Shown here piece by piece: positions 8,720 to 14,974 of a stretch of DNA of 14,974 nt; the stretch's first letter is position 1, and every line of letters starts with the position of its first letter. The stretch spans positions 1 through 14,974 of the forward strand of contig QNEG01000009.1 of the NCBI GenBank assembly GCA_003645115.1, read 5' to 3'. A program made the translations under genes and the position numbers. The notes beneath the pieces are model-generated. The model saw only the letters and a list, made by a program, of their open reading frames with translations. It did no database searches and was not told the DNA's origin. This stretch comes from a bacterium (GTDB lineage Bacteria > UBP14 > UBA6098 > B30-G16).

Positions 8720-8735
8720 ACTGGATTATTCCAGT
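8720..8735. repeat. Short perfect inverted repeat between tmk and the pilin promoter
   Basis: ACTGGA (8720-8725), TTAT, TCCAGT (8730-8735). It is followed after a few bases by six T residues (8740-8745), so it could be a weak terminator for tmk; alternatively it could be an operator next to the -24 element. The stem is only 6 bp. Confidence 0.4.
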
Positions 8736-8744
8736 ATCATTTTT

Positions 8745-8760
8745 TGGCACAGAAATTGCT
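8745..8760 (+). promoter_or_regulatory. Sigma-54 (RpoN) -24/-12 promoter of the pilin gene
   Basis: TGGCAC-AGAAA-TTGCT matches the RpoN consensus TGGCAC-N5-TTGC(A/T). The invariant GG (8746-8747) and GC (8758-8759) are separated by exactly 10 nt. The predicted start is near 8771, giving a leader of about 33 nt with the ribosome binding site AGGAGGT (8792-8798) 5 nt before the ATG. RpoN control of major pilin genes, through the PilS/PilR two-component system, is known in Pseudomonas, Myxococcus and Geobacter. Transcription from this site would need an enhancer-binding ATPase encoded elsewhere. Confidence 0.87.
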
Positions 8761-8803
8761 CTACTTATTGCCGACAATAGTTAACCCAAACAGGAGGTAA
8801 ACG

Positions 8804-9259
8804 ATGCGTAGGAGAAAAGGATTCACCTTAATCGAACTGATGATTGTGGTTGTAATCATCGGTATTCTGGCAGCACTGGCTATTCCGAGATTTATGGCTG
8901 CCGCAAAGAAAGCGAAGGTGAGCGAAGCAAGAACTATGTTGAAACAGATTTACACAGCCGCCGAGACATACTATCAGGAAATAGGTGCTTTTCCCCCTTG
9001 TAATCCTGCTGACGGTTCTGGCACCGCAACACCGTGGGCATTTAATAATGCTTCCACTAAAAATACCAACTGGAACGCAGTTCCCGGTCTGATAGTGGAT
9101 CGCCCAAGTGGTGAACCCAGATTCACTTATACTATTACTGCAAGCGGAGCTAGTTTTACTGCTACAGCTTCGAGTGCAAATTCATATGACGCTTCATTGC
9201 AGGATGTTTCAACTCTTTCAATCAGCACCGATGGAATAATTCAGGGTGGAACATGGTAA
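8804..9259 (+). CDS. pilA: Type IV major-pilin-like protein (prepilin)
   Basis: This 151-residue prepilin has a 6-residue basic leader (MRRRKG) cut after Gly6, leaving Phe1 and the key Glu5 of the mature protein (G|FTLIELMIVV). A hydrophobic helix of about 20 residues ending in AIPRF follows. The helix anchors the protein in the inner membrane and forms the fibre core. The alpha1-C region (KKAKVSEARTMLKQIYTAAETYY) runs on to a Gly/Ser/Thr/Ala-rich globular domain of about 80 residues. Only one Cys is present (near residue 66), so there is no classical C-terminal disulfide loop. The strong ribosome binding site, RpoN promoter and dedicated terminator suggest a highly expressed single-gene unit, as expected for a major pilin; a type II secretion pseudopilin is the alternative. 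The prepilin peptidase lies directly downstream. Confidence 0.92.
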   Translation: MRRRKGFTLIELMIVVVIIGILAALAIPRFMAAAKKAKVSEARTMLKQIYTAAETYYQEIGAFPPCNPADGSGTATPWAFNNASTKNTNWNAVPGLIVDRPSGEPRFTYTITASGASFTATASSANSYDASLQDVSTLSISTDGIIQGGTW

Positions 9260-9296
9260 TACACTAACATAGCCTCTTTGCGCTGTGCTACTGGAA

Positions 9297-9333
9297 AAAG
9301 GGTGGAGTGAAATGCTCCACCCTTTATTTTTTT
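9297..9333 (+). terminator. Strong intrinsic terminator of the pilin gene
   Basis: A perfect 11-bp stem AAAGGGTGGAG (9297-9307) pairs with CTCCACCCTTT (9315-9325). The loop is 7 nt, and A then seven T follow (9327-9333). It lies 38 nt after the pilin stop and would isolate the pilin transcript from the peptidase gene. Confidence 0.95.
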
Positions 9334-9365
9334 GGAAATAAAACAATTCATTTTTTTTATAGTAA

Positions 9366-9393
9366 TTGACAACCCCGATTTTTGATATATTAT
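9366..9393 (+). promoter_or_regulatory. Sigma-70-like promoter of the prepilin peptidase gene
   Basis: TTGACA (9366-9371), a perfect -35 box, is followed after 16 bp by TATTAT (9388-9393). The predicted start is near 9400, only about 15 nt before the ATG at 9415. An in-frame TTG at 9382 would lie inside this promoter, which argues for the ATG. Confidence 0.6.
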
Positions 9394-9414
9394 TCAACAA
9401 AATCTATTTTTATT

Positions 9415-10215
9415 ATGCATAATTCTATAGTAGCAATATTTTTTTTTGTTCTGGGAACCGTAGTGGGTAGTTTCTCCAATGTCCTTATATGGCGGTTGCC
9501 GAAAAGAAAATCCATTTTATTCCCCGGCTCTCACTGCACAAATTGCGGGAATAAAATTAAATTTTTCGATAATATTCCAATTATCAGCTATATAATTCTG
9601 GGTGGAAAATGCAGAAATTGTAAGTCGCCAATTTCTCCACGCTATCCAATAATAGAGCTAACTGTGGGACTGGCATATTTGTTTTCATATCTATTTTACA
9701 ATCCTATAGAATATATGCAAATCATTCGGATGATAATAATTTTCCCACTATTTCTTGCTATAAGCTGGATAGATGTAGAACATCGTGTCATACCAGATGA
9801 GCTTACATTATCTGTGGCGATTGTAGGAATTGTCCTAACACCGATTGTATATGGATGGCAGGGATTGATAAATTCGATGATAGGTGCCGCAGCAGGTGCA
9901 TTATTATTCTGGATTATCTCTGTTCTTGGGAAGATTGCATTCCGCAAAACCGCTATGGGTGAGGGCGACATATTCTTGATTGCGGCGATAGGACTCCTGA
10001 CCGGCTGGAAAGGTGTGCTTATGGTGATATTTATTTCCGCATTGCTGGGCGCAATTGCCGGAACTATTATGATTGTTCTCTCCAAAATATACTCACGCAA
10101 CCATAAGGAAACCGATACCAGTATCCCATTCGCTCCATTTTTGTGCGCAGCCACTATAATTGTTATAATCTGTGGAGAAAAATTGCTCCAATATTATCTC
10201 GGTCTATTCATCTAA
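9415..10215 (+). CDS. pilD: Prepilin peptidase / N-methyltransferase (A24 family)
   Basis: This inner-membrane aspartyl protease cuts prepilin leaders after Gly and methylates the new N-terminal Phe. It has 266 residues from the ATG. The N-terminal domain has GSFSNVLIWRLP (18-29), two C-x-x-C pairs (C41/C44 and C66/C69) that would bind zinc, and S-x-R-Y-P-x-x-E-L. The catalytic Asp are D120 (WIDVEHRVIPD) and D185 in the G-x-G-D motif (MGEGD, 181-185). The rest is about seven or eight membrane helices. All residues expected for both protease and methylase domains are present. No Shine-Dalgarno sequence is visible before the ATG, and the predicted leader is very short. It is placed right after the pilin it should process and is convergent with the next gene. 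Confidence 0.95.
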   Translation: MHNSIVAIFFFVLGTVVGSFSNVLIWRLPKRKSILFPGSHCTNCGNKIKFFDNIPIISYIILGGKCRNCKSPISPRYPIIELTVGLAYLFSYLFYNPIEYMQIIRMIIIFPLFLAISWIDVEHRVIPDELTLSVAIVGIVLTPIVYGWQGLINSMIGAAAGALLFWIISVLGKIAFRKTAMGEGDIFLIAAIGLLTGWKGVLMVIFISALLGAIAGTIMIVLSKIYSRNHKETDTSIPFAPFLCAATIIVIICGEKLLQYYLGLFI

Positions 10216-10273
10216 ATAGTGATTTTCTAATTAGTCTGCCCGGTCGGGATAATTTCCATAGAAGAATTCGATA

Positions 10274-12148
10274 TCACTCGTTATTCTCTTCGGCTTCGGC
10301 GTGTAAATCTGCGATTATTTCTTTCACTTGCTGAATAGTTTGTTCGGCGAGTTTCCGTGCATCATCCTCCAGATTTTTGCATCGGTTTTTCATATCCTCG
10401 ACAAAATCCTTATCCTGAATATCACCCAGATTGATTAGGACATTCAGACAACCGCCGATAACACCGGTTAAAGCTATTTGCGCGCCCACTCCGGCATCAG
10501 AGACGGAAGCCTTATTCCCGATTTGTGCAATTTCCGATGCTAATTTAAGCGCCTCGAATGAAAGATTCGCAGTCTCCAGTGGAACCTGAACCGCTTTTTT
10601 TAATCCGTCCTGTATCGCTTTTTCTCGGGCTTGTCTTTCCTGTTCGGTCTTTTTAGGCATACGAACAGCATCTAGATAGTCATTAAATGCTCGAGTGTCT
10701 TCATCCACAGCACGAATCAGTGATTCCTTGATTTCCTGTGCGCTATTTGCGATAGATATCAATTTATCTTTGAATTCGCCCGCAGGATGCTTTTGCGATG
10801 TGATATTTGCCACCATAGAAGCCAGCGCAGAGCCTAAAGAACCAGCCAACGCAGCTACAGAACCACCACCGGGAGCAGGAGATTCTCGGGATACTTCATC
10901 TACAAATTCCTGTGTATCTAACTTCACTAAAGCATCATCGGGAATTTTGGGCATACCGATTATTTTCTCATCAGGGTCAAAATCCGCTACATCGCGCAAA
11001 CCCATCGATTTTATGGCAATTTCCAATATATCAGCTGGTGGTATTCCTGTGGTTCTGTCCTGCTTTTTTAGATAATATTTTCCCGCCTCCAGCATAGCAG
11101 GATATGGCACCAATCCCACTATCTCGCTACCGGTGACTATCAATCCGCGTTGTTGTGCTAGTTCCCGAGTTTTTTCCAGGACTATATGCGGTGGAGTTAC
11201 TTTATAATTGGTCAGATTTATGGAGATTTGTGCAATTCCGTATTCATCGACAAACCAACCGATTGCTTTGCAATAATCGAATATACCAGGTTTTTTTACA
11301 GGCTTGCCATTCAAATTATCCGGGCTATATCCGTGGCTTTTAAGTAATTTTGCGATAGAATAATTATGTTGGTCGTTGGTGTGTTTTTCCAATGCATCGA
11401 AATTATCGGCAACAAAATCACAATTCCCGCAGGGAAAATGATTTTCGCTATATCGAATTATTTCTCCGTGGAAATAGAATGGCTCGATGTTTCCGGTTCT
11501 CGCCGAACGACCTTTCTTGCGCAATTCGAATGCGATATCGAATGCATACTTTTTTTCGGAAGTATTCAGGTTGATATTATATGCAATCAGGAACTCTCTT
11601 GCTCCAATGGCGGTAGCGCCGGTTTTTGCAATCCATTCATTGAATTCTGCGGGACCGAAATCGGGTTTAAACTCGGTTTTTTTCAATTTCTCCGCTAGTG
11701 CCTCGTATTCTCCCTGACGAATATATGCAAGATTTTTTCGTTCTGGTGAAGTTGCTGCATATTCATATAAGTAAACCGGGATTTTCAATTCCTCGCCGAC
11801 TCTCTTGCCCAGTTTCTTTGCCAGTTCCACGCAATCGTCCATAGTGAGTCCAGTAACCGGGACGAATGGGCATACATCGGTAGCGCCCATCCTGGGATGA
11901 GCTCCCGTATGTTTGCGCATATCTATTACCTCGGTAGCTTTTTTTATCGCCCGAAATGCAGCCTCCACAACAGCATCGGGCGAACCCACAAATGTGACTA
12001 CAGTCCGGTTGGTCGCCTTGCCGGGATCTACATCCTTCAATTCAACTCCATCCACCGATTCGATTGTATTAGTAATTTGCTCGATTACTTTTAAATCTCT
12101 ACCTTCCGAAAAATTCGGAACACATTCCACTATTTTTTGTTCCGCCAT
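10274..12148 (-). CDS. ftcD: Bifunctional glutamate formimidoyltransferase / formimidoyl-THF cyclodeaminase
   Basis: This 624-residue fusion transfers the formimino group from formiminoglutamate to tetrahydrofolate and then releases ammonia to give 5,10-methenyl-THF (histidine breakdown and one-carbon metabolism). The transferase part has VPNFSEG (10-16) and RKHTGAHPRMGATD (78-91), whose His80 matches the catalytic His of the mammalian enzyme, then AIGAREFLIAYN and AQISINLTN. The cyclodeaminase part (about 420-624) has ESPAPGGGSVAA and the GNKASVSDAGVGA segment. Residues about 218-290 hold an insert with a C2H2-like pattern (C240, C243, H256, H261). The protein is longer than the mammalian fusion of about 540 residues. 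AGGAGG (12160-12165) lies 11 nt before the start. No hut genes are adjacent. A possible -10 box (TAGAAT, minus strand, 12204-12209) is seen without a good -35. Confidence 0.95.
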   Translation of the reverse strand: MAEQKIVECVPNFSEGRDLKVIEQITNTIESVDGVELKDVDPGKATNRTVVTFVGSPDAVVEAAFRAIKKATEVIDMRKHTGAHPRMGATDVCPFVPVTGLTMDDCVELAKKLGKRVGEELKIPVYLYEYAATSPERKNLAYIRQGEYEALAEKLKKTEFKPDFGPAEFNEWIAKTGATAIGAREFLIAYNINLNTSEKKYAFDIAFELRKKGRSARTGNIEPFYFHGEIIRYSENHFPCGNCDFVADNFDALEKHTNDQHNYSIAKLLKSHGYSPDNLNGKPVKKPGIFDYCKAIGWFVDEYGIAQISINLTNYKVTPPHIVLEKTRELAQQRGLIVTGSEIVGLVPYPAMLEAGKYYLKKQDRTTGIPPADILEIAIKSMGLRDVADFDPDEKIIGMPKIPDDALVKLDTQEFVDEVSRESPAPGGGSVAALAGSLGSALASMVANITSQKHPAGEFKDKLISIANSAQEIKESLIRAVDEDTRAFNDYLDAVRMPKKTEQERQAREKAIQDGLKKAVQVPLETANLSFEALKLASEIAQIGNKASVSDAGVGAQIALTGVIGGCLNVLINLGDIQDKDFVEDMKNRCKNLEDDARKLAEQTIQQVKEIIADLHAEAEENNE

Positions 12149-12239
12149 ATTTTATCATTCCTCCTTTCATATTTTGAACTTTGCGCCGTAAATTAAAAGA
12201 TTTATTCTATAATTGCAAAGACTTTTTTAATCTCGCATA

Positions 12240-12326
12240 TCAGACTTCACATACAATCGGTTCGCTTTTGTTAACTATTTTCAAATCGCACCAATCAAAA
12301 TAATCGAAAAATTCAGATTCAGACAT
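12240..12326 (-). CDS. Candidate 28-residue small ORF between rlmB and the ftcD gene
   Basis: ATG at 12326-12324, stop TGA at 12242-12240. The peptide is acidic with aromatic residues (begins MSESEFFDYFDWCDLK) and has two Cys. There is no convincing Shine-Dalgarno sequence. The same frame is open all the way back to the rlmB stop codon (45 sense codons), so it could also be decayed coding sequence or a read-through tail. It matches nothing I recognise. It is the only coding candidate in the 229-nt gap 12149-12377, where I saw no clear terminator. Confidence 0.22.
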   Translation of the reverse strand: MSESEFFDYFDWCDLKIVNKSEPIVCEV

Positions 12327-12377
12327 ATTTTTCTGTTGGATAAATCGAACCACAATGAAGGGAATATATGAATTAAG

Positions 12378-13124
12378 TTAACAAAAAATATTCATTTTTG
12401 ATGCCAGCTGAAACAGAATTATTCCAGTTGCCACGGAGACATTAAATGAATCGATTTCGCCCGCTTGAGGAATGGAGATTATGTGATGACACTTTTGTAA
12501 AATTTTTCGAGAAATTCCCTCGCCCTCAGAACCCATTATTAATCCAATTTTCCCGGAAGGTTTAAAATCAACGATAGAAATGGTATTCTTTCTCGGTTTA
12601 TCTGTGCCCAGTATGAAATATTCTCTTTCTGCCAGCAGGTGAATACAGTGGGGAATAGATTTTACTCGTGCTATTGGAATATGTTCTGTTGCACCTGCGC
12701 TGGTATGGACTACTACCGGTGTGATTTTTGCGCTGTTTTGTTGCGGGATTATAACTGCACCTACTCCGCATAAATTGGAACTTCTAATCATAGCGCCGAG
12801 ATTTTGTGGGTCGGTGATTTCATCCGCCAGCAAAATAATTTTTGGTGCTCGGTCTAAAATTATTTGCAACGGCGTGTAAATAAATTTTTCTACAATAGCG
12901 ACCAAACCCTGATTGTCCGCACGATGAACCAGATTGTGTAATTTTTGCTTATTCGCTGATTCGATTTCTGCCGAAATGATTACTCCTGCCGATTTTATCT
13001 TATTACTCAACCAATCCAACGCCGATGGCGTGCCAAATATTTTATATACTTTTCTTCCACCTCGCAGCACCTCGAATACTGCTCGCCGACCATAAATATA
13101 TTCTGTGGATTCTGTTTCACTCAT
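12378..13124 (-). CDS. rlmB: 23S rRNA (guanosine-2'-O-)-methyltransferase, RlmB/TrmH (SpoU) family
   Basis: This 248-residue SPOUT enzyme uses S-adenosylmethionine to methylate a ribose 2'-OH; RlmB acts on G2251 in the 23S rRNA P loop. An N-terminal substrate-binding domain (IYGRRAVFEVL, 10-20) is followed by the knotted catalytic domain. Motif 1 is DPQNLGAMIRSS (105-116) with the catalytic Arg, the family SAGA is at 152-155, motif 2 is LIMGSEGEGIS (205-214), and motif 3 is IPQAGEIDSFNVSVATG (228-244). Length and the SAGA-x-EH-x-P-x-ARV stretch favour RlmB over other SpoU relatives, but the exact target cannot be proven from sequence. A weak candidate promoter (TTGAAA at 13174-13179 minus, 17 bp, TAATTT) lies between it and pilB. 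The start ATG is preceded by AGG 5 nt away. Confidence 0.92.
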   Translation of the reverse strand: MSETESTEYIYGRRAVFEVLRGGRKVYKIFGTPSALDWLSNKIKSAGVIISAEIESANKQKLHNLVHRADNQGLVAIVEKFIYTPLQIILDRAPKIILLADEITDPQNLGAMIRSSNLCGVGAVIIPQQNSAKITPVVVHTSAGATEHIPIARVKSIPHCIHLLAEREYFILGTDKPRKNTISIVDFKPSGKIGLIMGSEGEGISRKILQKCHHIISIPQAGEIDSFNVSVATGIILFQLASKMNIFC

Positions 13125-13201
13125 AATTGCCTAAATTTATTGGTTGATAGAAATTATTATTGGCAAATGTTTTTTTCAAGGGAATAATTCGAGTATAGAG
13201 C

Positions 13202-14908
13202 TTATTCTGTGGTCTCGCAAATTACTTGTTCTACTGTTGTGATTCCCTCGAACATCCTATCTATTGCTTCCTGACGAAGATTTTTCATACCCATTTTTTG
13301 AAGAGTCTGAGATAATTCCATAGCGGTGGAACCCTCCATTACCAGTTTTTGCAATTTCTTGACCATCGGCATCATCTCGAACACAGCGATTCTGCCCTTG
13401 TATCCCGAGCCACCGCAACGGGGACATCCCGCACCACGATAGAATTTCAATCCTTTCTCCCGCACATAATTCATATCGATTCCCAGAATTTCTATCATCT
13501 CCGGTTCCGGTTCATATTCTTGTTTGCAATGGACACAAATTTTTCGTAACAATCTTTGAGAGATAACTAATTTTACTGCGCTGGCTACTAAAAATGGTGG
13601 GACACCCATATTTATCAATCTGGTGACTGTGGATGGTGCATCGTTGGTATGTAGAGTCGAAAATACCAGGTGCCCAGTAAGCGCAGCCTTGACAGATATA
13701 TCCGCAGTTTCTAAGTCACGGATTTCTCCCACCAGGATTATATCTGGGTCCTGACGAAGAAATGAGCGAAGTGCCGAAGCAAAATTTAATCCCACTTCTG
13801 GTTTAACCTGCACCTGATTTACTCCCTCTAAATTGAATTCCACCGGGTCCTCCACGGTGGAAATATTCACATCTGGCTTATTGAGAACCGAGATAGCAGA
13901 ATACAATGTGGTTGTTTTTCCGCAACCGCTGGGTCCAGTGGACAGAATCATTCCATATGGCATATGCAACATTTTATTGAACAATTTCAATCCGTGTTCG
14001 GGGAAACCGAGTTTGGTAATATCCAACATCAATGATTCTGGGTCGAGAATACGCATCATAACTCGCTCGCCAAAAATACAGGGGATAATGGATATTCGGA
14101 ATTCTATTTTGCGATTTTTTATTTTTAATTTGATTCTGCCATCTTGGGGAAGTCTTCGTTCAGATATATTCAAACCAGACATTACCTTGATTCTGGAGAT
14201 AAGTTTTCTATGGAGACTCACCGGCATCTGCGAAATCTCATGTAGGACACCATCTATTCGATAACGAATTCGTAGGACATCCTCATAAGCCTCGATATGA
14301 ATGTCGGATGCGTGCGAGTTCACTGCATCGGAAATTATGGAATTCAACAACTTTACCACAGGTTTTTCTCGGACTGCCTGTTTTAATTCCGCAGCCGAAA
14401 ATTCATCTTCCTCCTCATCCTCATCTATTACCTGTAATTCCTCCTCGAATTCTGCTGTCACCGATGATAAACTATCCTCCTCCAAACCGTAATATATCTT
14501 AAGTGCATTTTCTATATCCGTTTTTTTCGCAAATACCAACGATATTTCATAATCTACAACGAAAGAAAGTGTATTCACCAGTGAAATATCATCGGGCTTG
14601 TCTGTGGCGACAAATAGTGTCTTGCCCATCAAAAATATAGGAATTATTTTATACTTTTTGGCTATTTCACTGCTGATAATTGCAATTACTTCGGGCTTGA
14701 TTTTAATATCATCGAGAGAAATTTTTCCCACATTGAGTTGCTTGATTAGGAAAGTATTAAGTGCATTTTCATCTTCTATGAAAGTCAATATCAACAGTGA
14801 ATCGATAATATGTCCGCCGTGTTGTTTTTTATGTTCGATTGCTTTTTTTAATTGCTCTTCGGTAATTTTCCCGGCATCGACAAGTATTTTTCCTAAATGT
14901 TCCTCCAT
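13202..14908 (-). CDS. pilB: Type IV pilus assembly ATPase PilB / GspE family
   Basis: This 568-residue cytoplasmic hexameric motor drives pilin polymerisation at the inner membrane. The N-terminal MshEN-like domain (1-140; LGKILVDAGKITEEQL at 5-20) is the kind that in other proteins can bind cyclic-di-GMP. A very acidic linker follows (about 154-170), then the N2 domain (HASDIHIEA at 199-207, RYRIDG). The ATPase core has Walker A GPSGCGKT (325-332), Asp box EDPVEF (353-358), Walker B DIILVGEIRD (389-398) and His box LTGHLVFSTLHTNDA (410-424). The zinc tetracysteine is C458/C461 and C495/C498. All catalytic elements are intact. GspE of type II secretion is the alternative; the pilin and prepilin peptidase 3-5 kb away favour PilB. 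A TATAAT-like box on the minus strand (14963-14968) may be its -10, but the -35 would fall outside the window. Confidence 0.93.
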   Translation of the reverse strand: MEEHLGKILVDAGKITEEQLKKAIEHKKQHGGHIIDSLLILTFIEDENALNTFLIKQLNVGKISLDDIKIKPEVIAIISSEIAKKYKIIPIFLMGKTLFVATDKPDDISLVNTLSFVVDYEISLVFAKKTDIENALKIYYGLEEDSLSSVTAEFEEELQVIDEDEEEDEFSAAELKQAVREKPVVKLLNSIISDAVNSHASDIHIEAYEDVLRIRYRIDGVLHEISQMPVSLHRKLISRIKVMSGLNISERRLPQDGRIKLKIKNRKIEFRISIIPCIFGERVMMRILDPESLMLDITKLGFPEHGLKLFNKMLHMPYGMILSTGPSGCGKTTTLYSAISVLNKPDVNISTVEDPVEFNLEGVNQVQVKPEVGLNFASALRSFLRQDPDIILVGEIRDLETADISVKAALTGHLVFSTLHTNDAPSTVTRLINMGVPPFLVASAVKLVISQRLLRKICVHCKQEYEPEPEMIEILGIDMNYVREKGLKFYRGAGCPRCGGSGYKGRIAVFEMMPMVKKLQKLVMEGSTAMELSQTLQKMGMKNLRQEAIDRMFEGITTVEQVICETTE

Positions 14909-14974
14909 CCTACTTTCCGTGCTATAAAGGTAAATAAAAAAGAATATCTATTTTCGCTTTGGATTATAATATTA

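Noticed and set aside
9382..9384. TTG at 9382 as start of the prepilin peptidase
   Set aside because: It falls inside the predicted -35/-10 promoter, and the extra 11 residues resemble no known peptidase N-terminus.
10239..10248. CCCGGTCGGG as a terminator between the convergent pilD and ftcD genes
   Set aside because: The stem is at most 3-4 bp with a tiny loop and no T or A tract on either side.
10695..11075. 126-codon plus-strand frame opposite the formimidoyltransferase gene
   Set aside because: The minus-strand gene has conserved catalytic motifs across the same stretch; this is its shadow.
13833..14264. 143-codon plus-strand frame opposite pilB
   Set aside because: It lies opposite Walker A and Asp-box coding sequence and has no domain or ribosome binding site of its own.

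Overview
The window comes from an AT-rich, Gram-negative-type bacterium. The first gene ends in a beta-sandwich secretion/sorting domain of the 'NPFN...G(Q)KV...GVYF' type, which is typical of the Fibrobacteres-Chlorobi-Bacteroidetes (FCB) superphylum and related uncultured candidate phyla. A sigma-54-type promoter in front of a type IV pilin gene and several type IV pilus genes fit a diderm bacterium. I cannot name the phylum from this sequence alone; an FCB-affiliated uncultured lineage is the best guess.

Layout. Positions 2-5440 (+) hold the 3' part of a very large exported protein whose start lies left of the window. It has ten acidic, cysteine-rich Ig-like repeats of about 120 residues, two further Ig-like segments, three carboxypeptidase-regulatory-like segments and a C-terminal sorting domain, and it ends at a clear intrinsic terminator. 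Positions 5582-7923 (+) are a translationally coupled ABC exporter pair (ATPase, then permease). It is followed by thymidylate kinase (tmk, 7997-8638). Positions 8745-9333 form a compact pilin unit: a sigma-54 -24/-12 promoter, a strong ribosome binding site, a type IV major-pilin-like gene and a strong terminator. Positions 9415-10215 (+) are the prepilin peptidase that would process that pilin, with its own sigma-70-like promoter and almost no 5' leader.

From 10274 onward all genes are on the minus strand. They are a bifunctional glutamate formimidoyltransferase/formimidoyl-THF cyclodeaminase (10274-12148) with an unusual C2H2-like cysteine/histidine insert, an RlmB-type 23S rRNA 2'-O-methyltransferase (12378-13124), and the type IV pilus assembly ATPase PilB/GspE (13202-14908), which continues the pilus theme. 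Genes 8804-10215 and 13202-14908 are therefore three parts of one machine (pilin, peptidase, assembly motor), separated by unrelated metabolic and RNA-modification genes and facing each other.

The most unusual item is the first gene. Its first roughly 1,200 visible residues contain a single lysine and five arginines by my reading, with 6-8 cysteines per repeat. No gap between genes exceeds 300 bases. I saw no tRNA, rRNA, CRISPR array, insertion sequence or attachment site.
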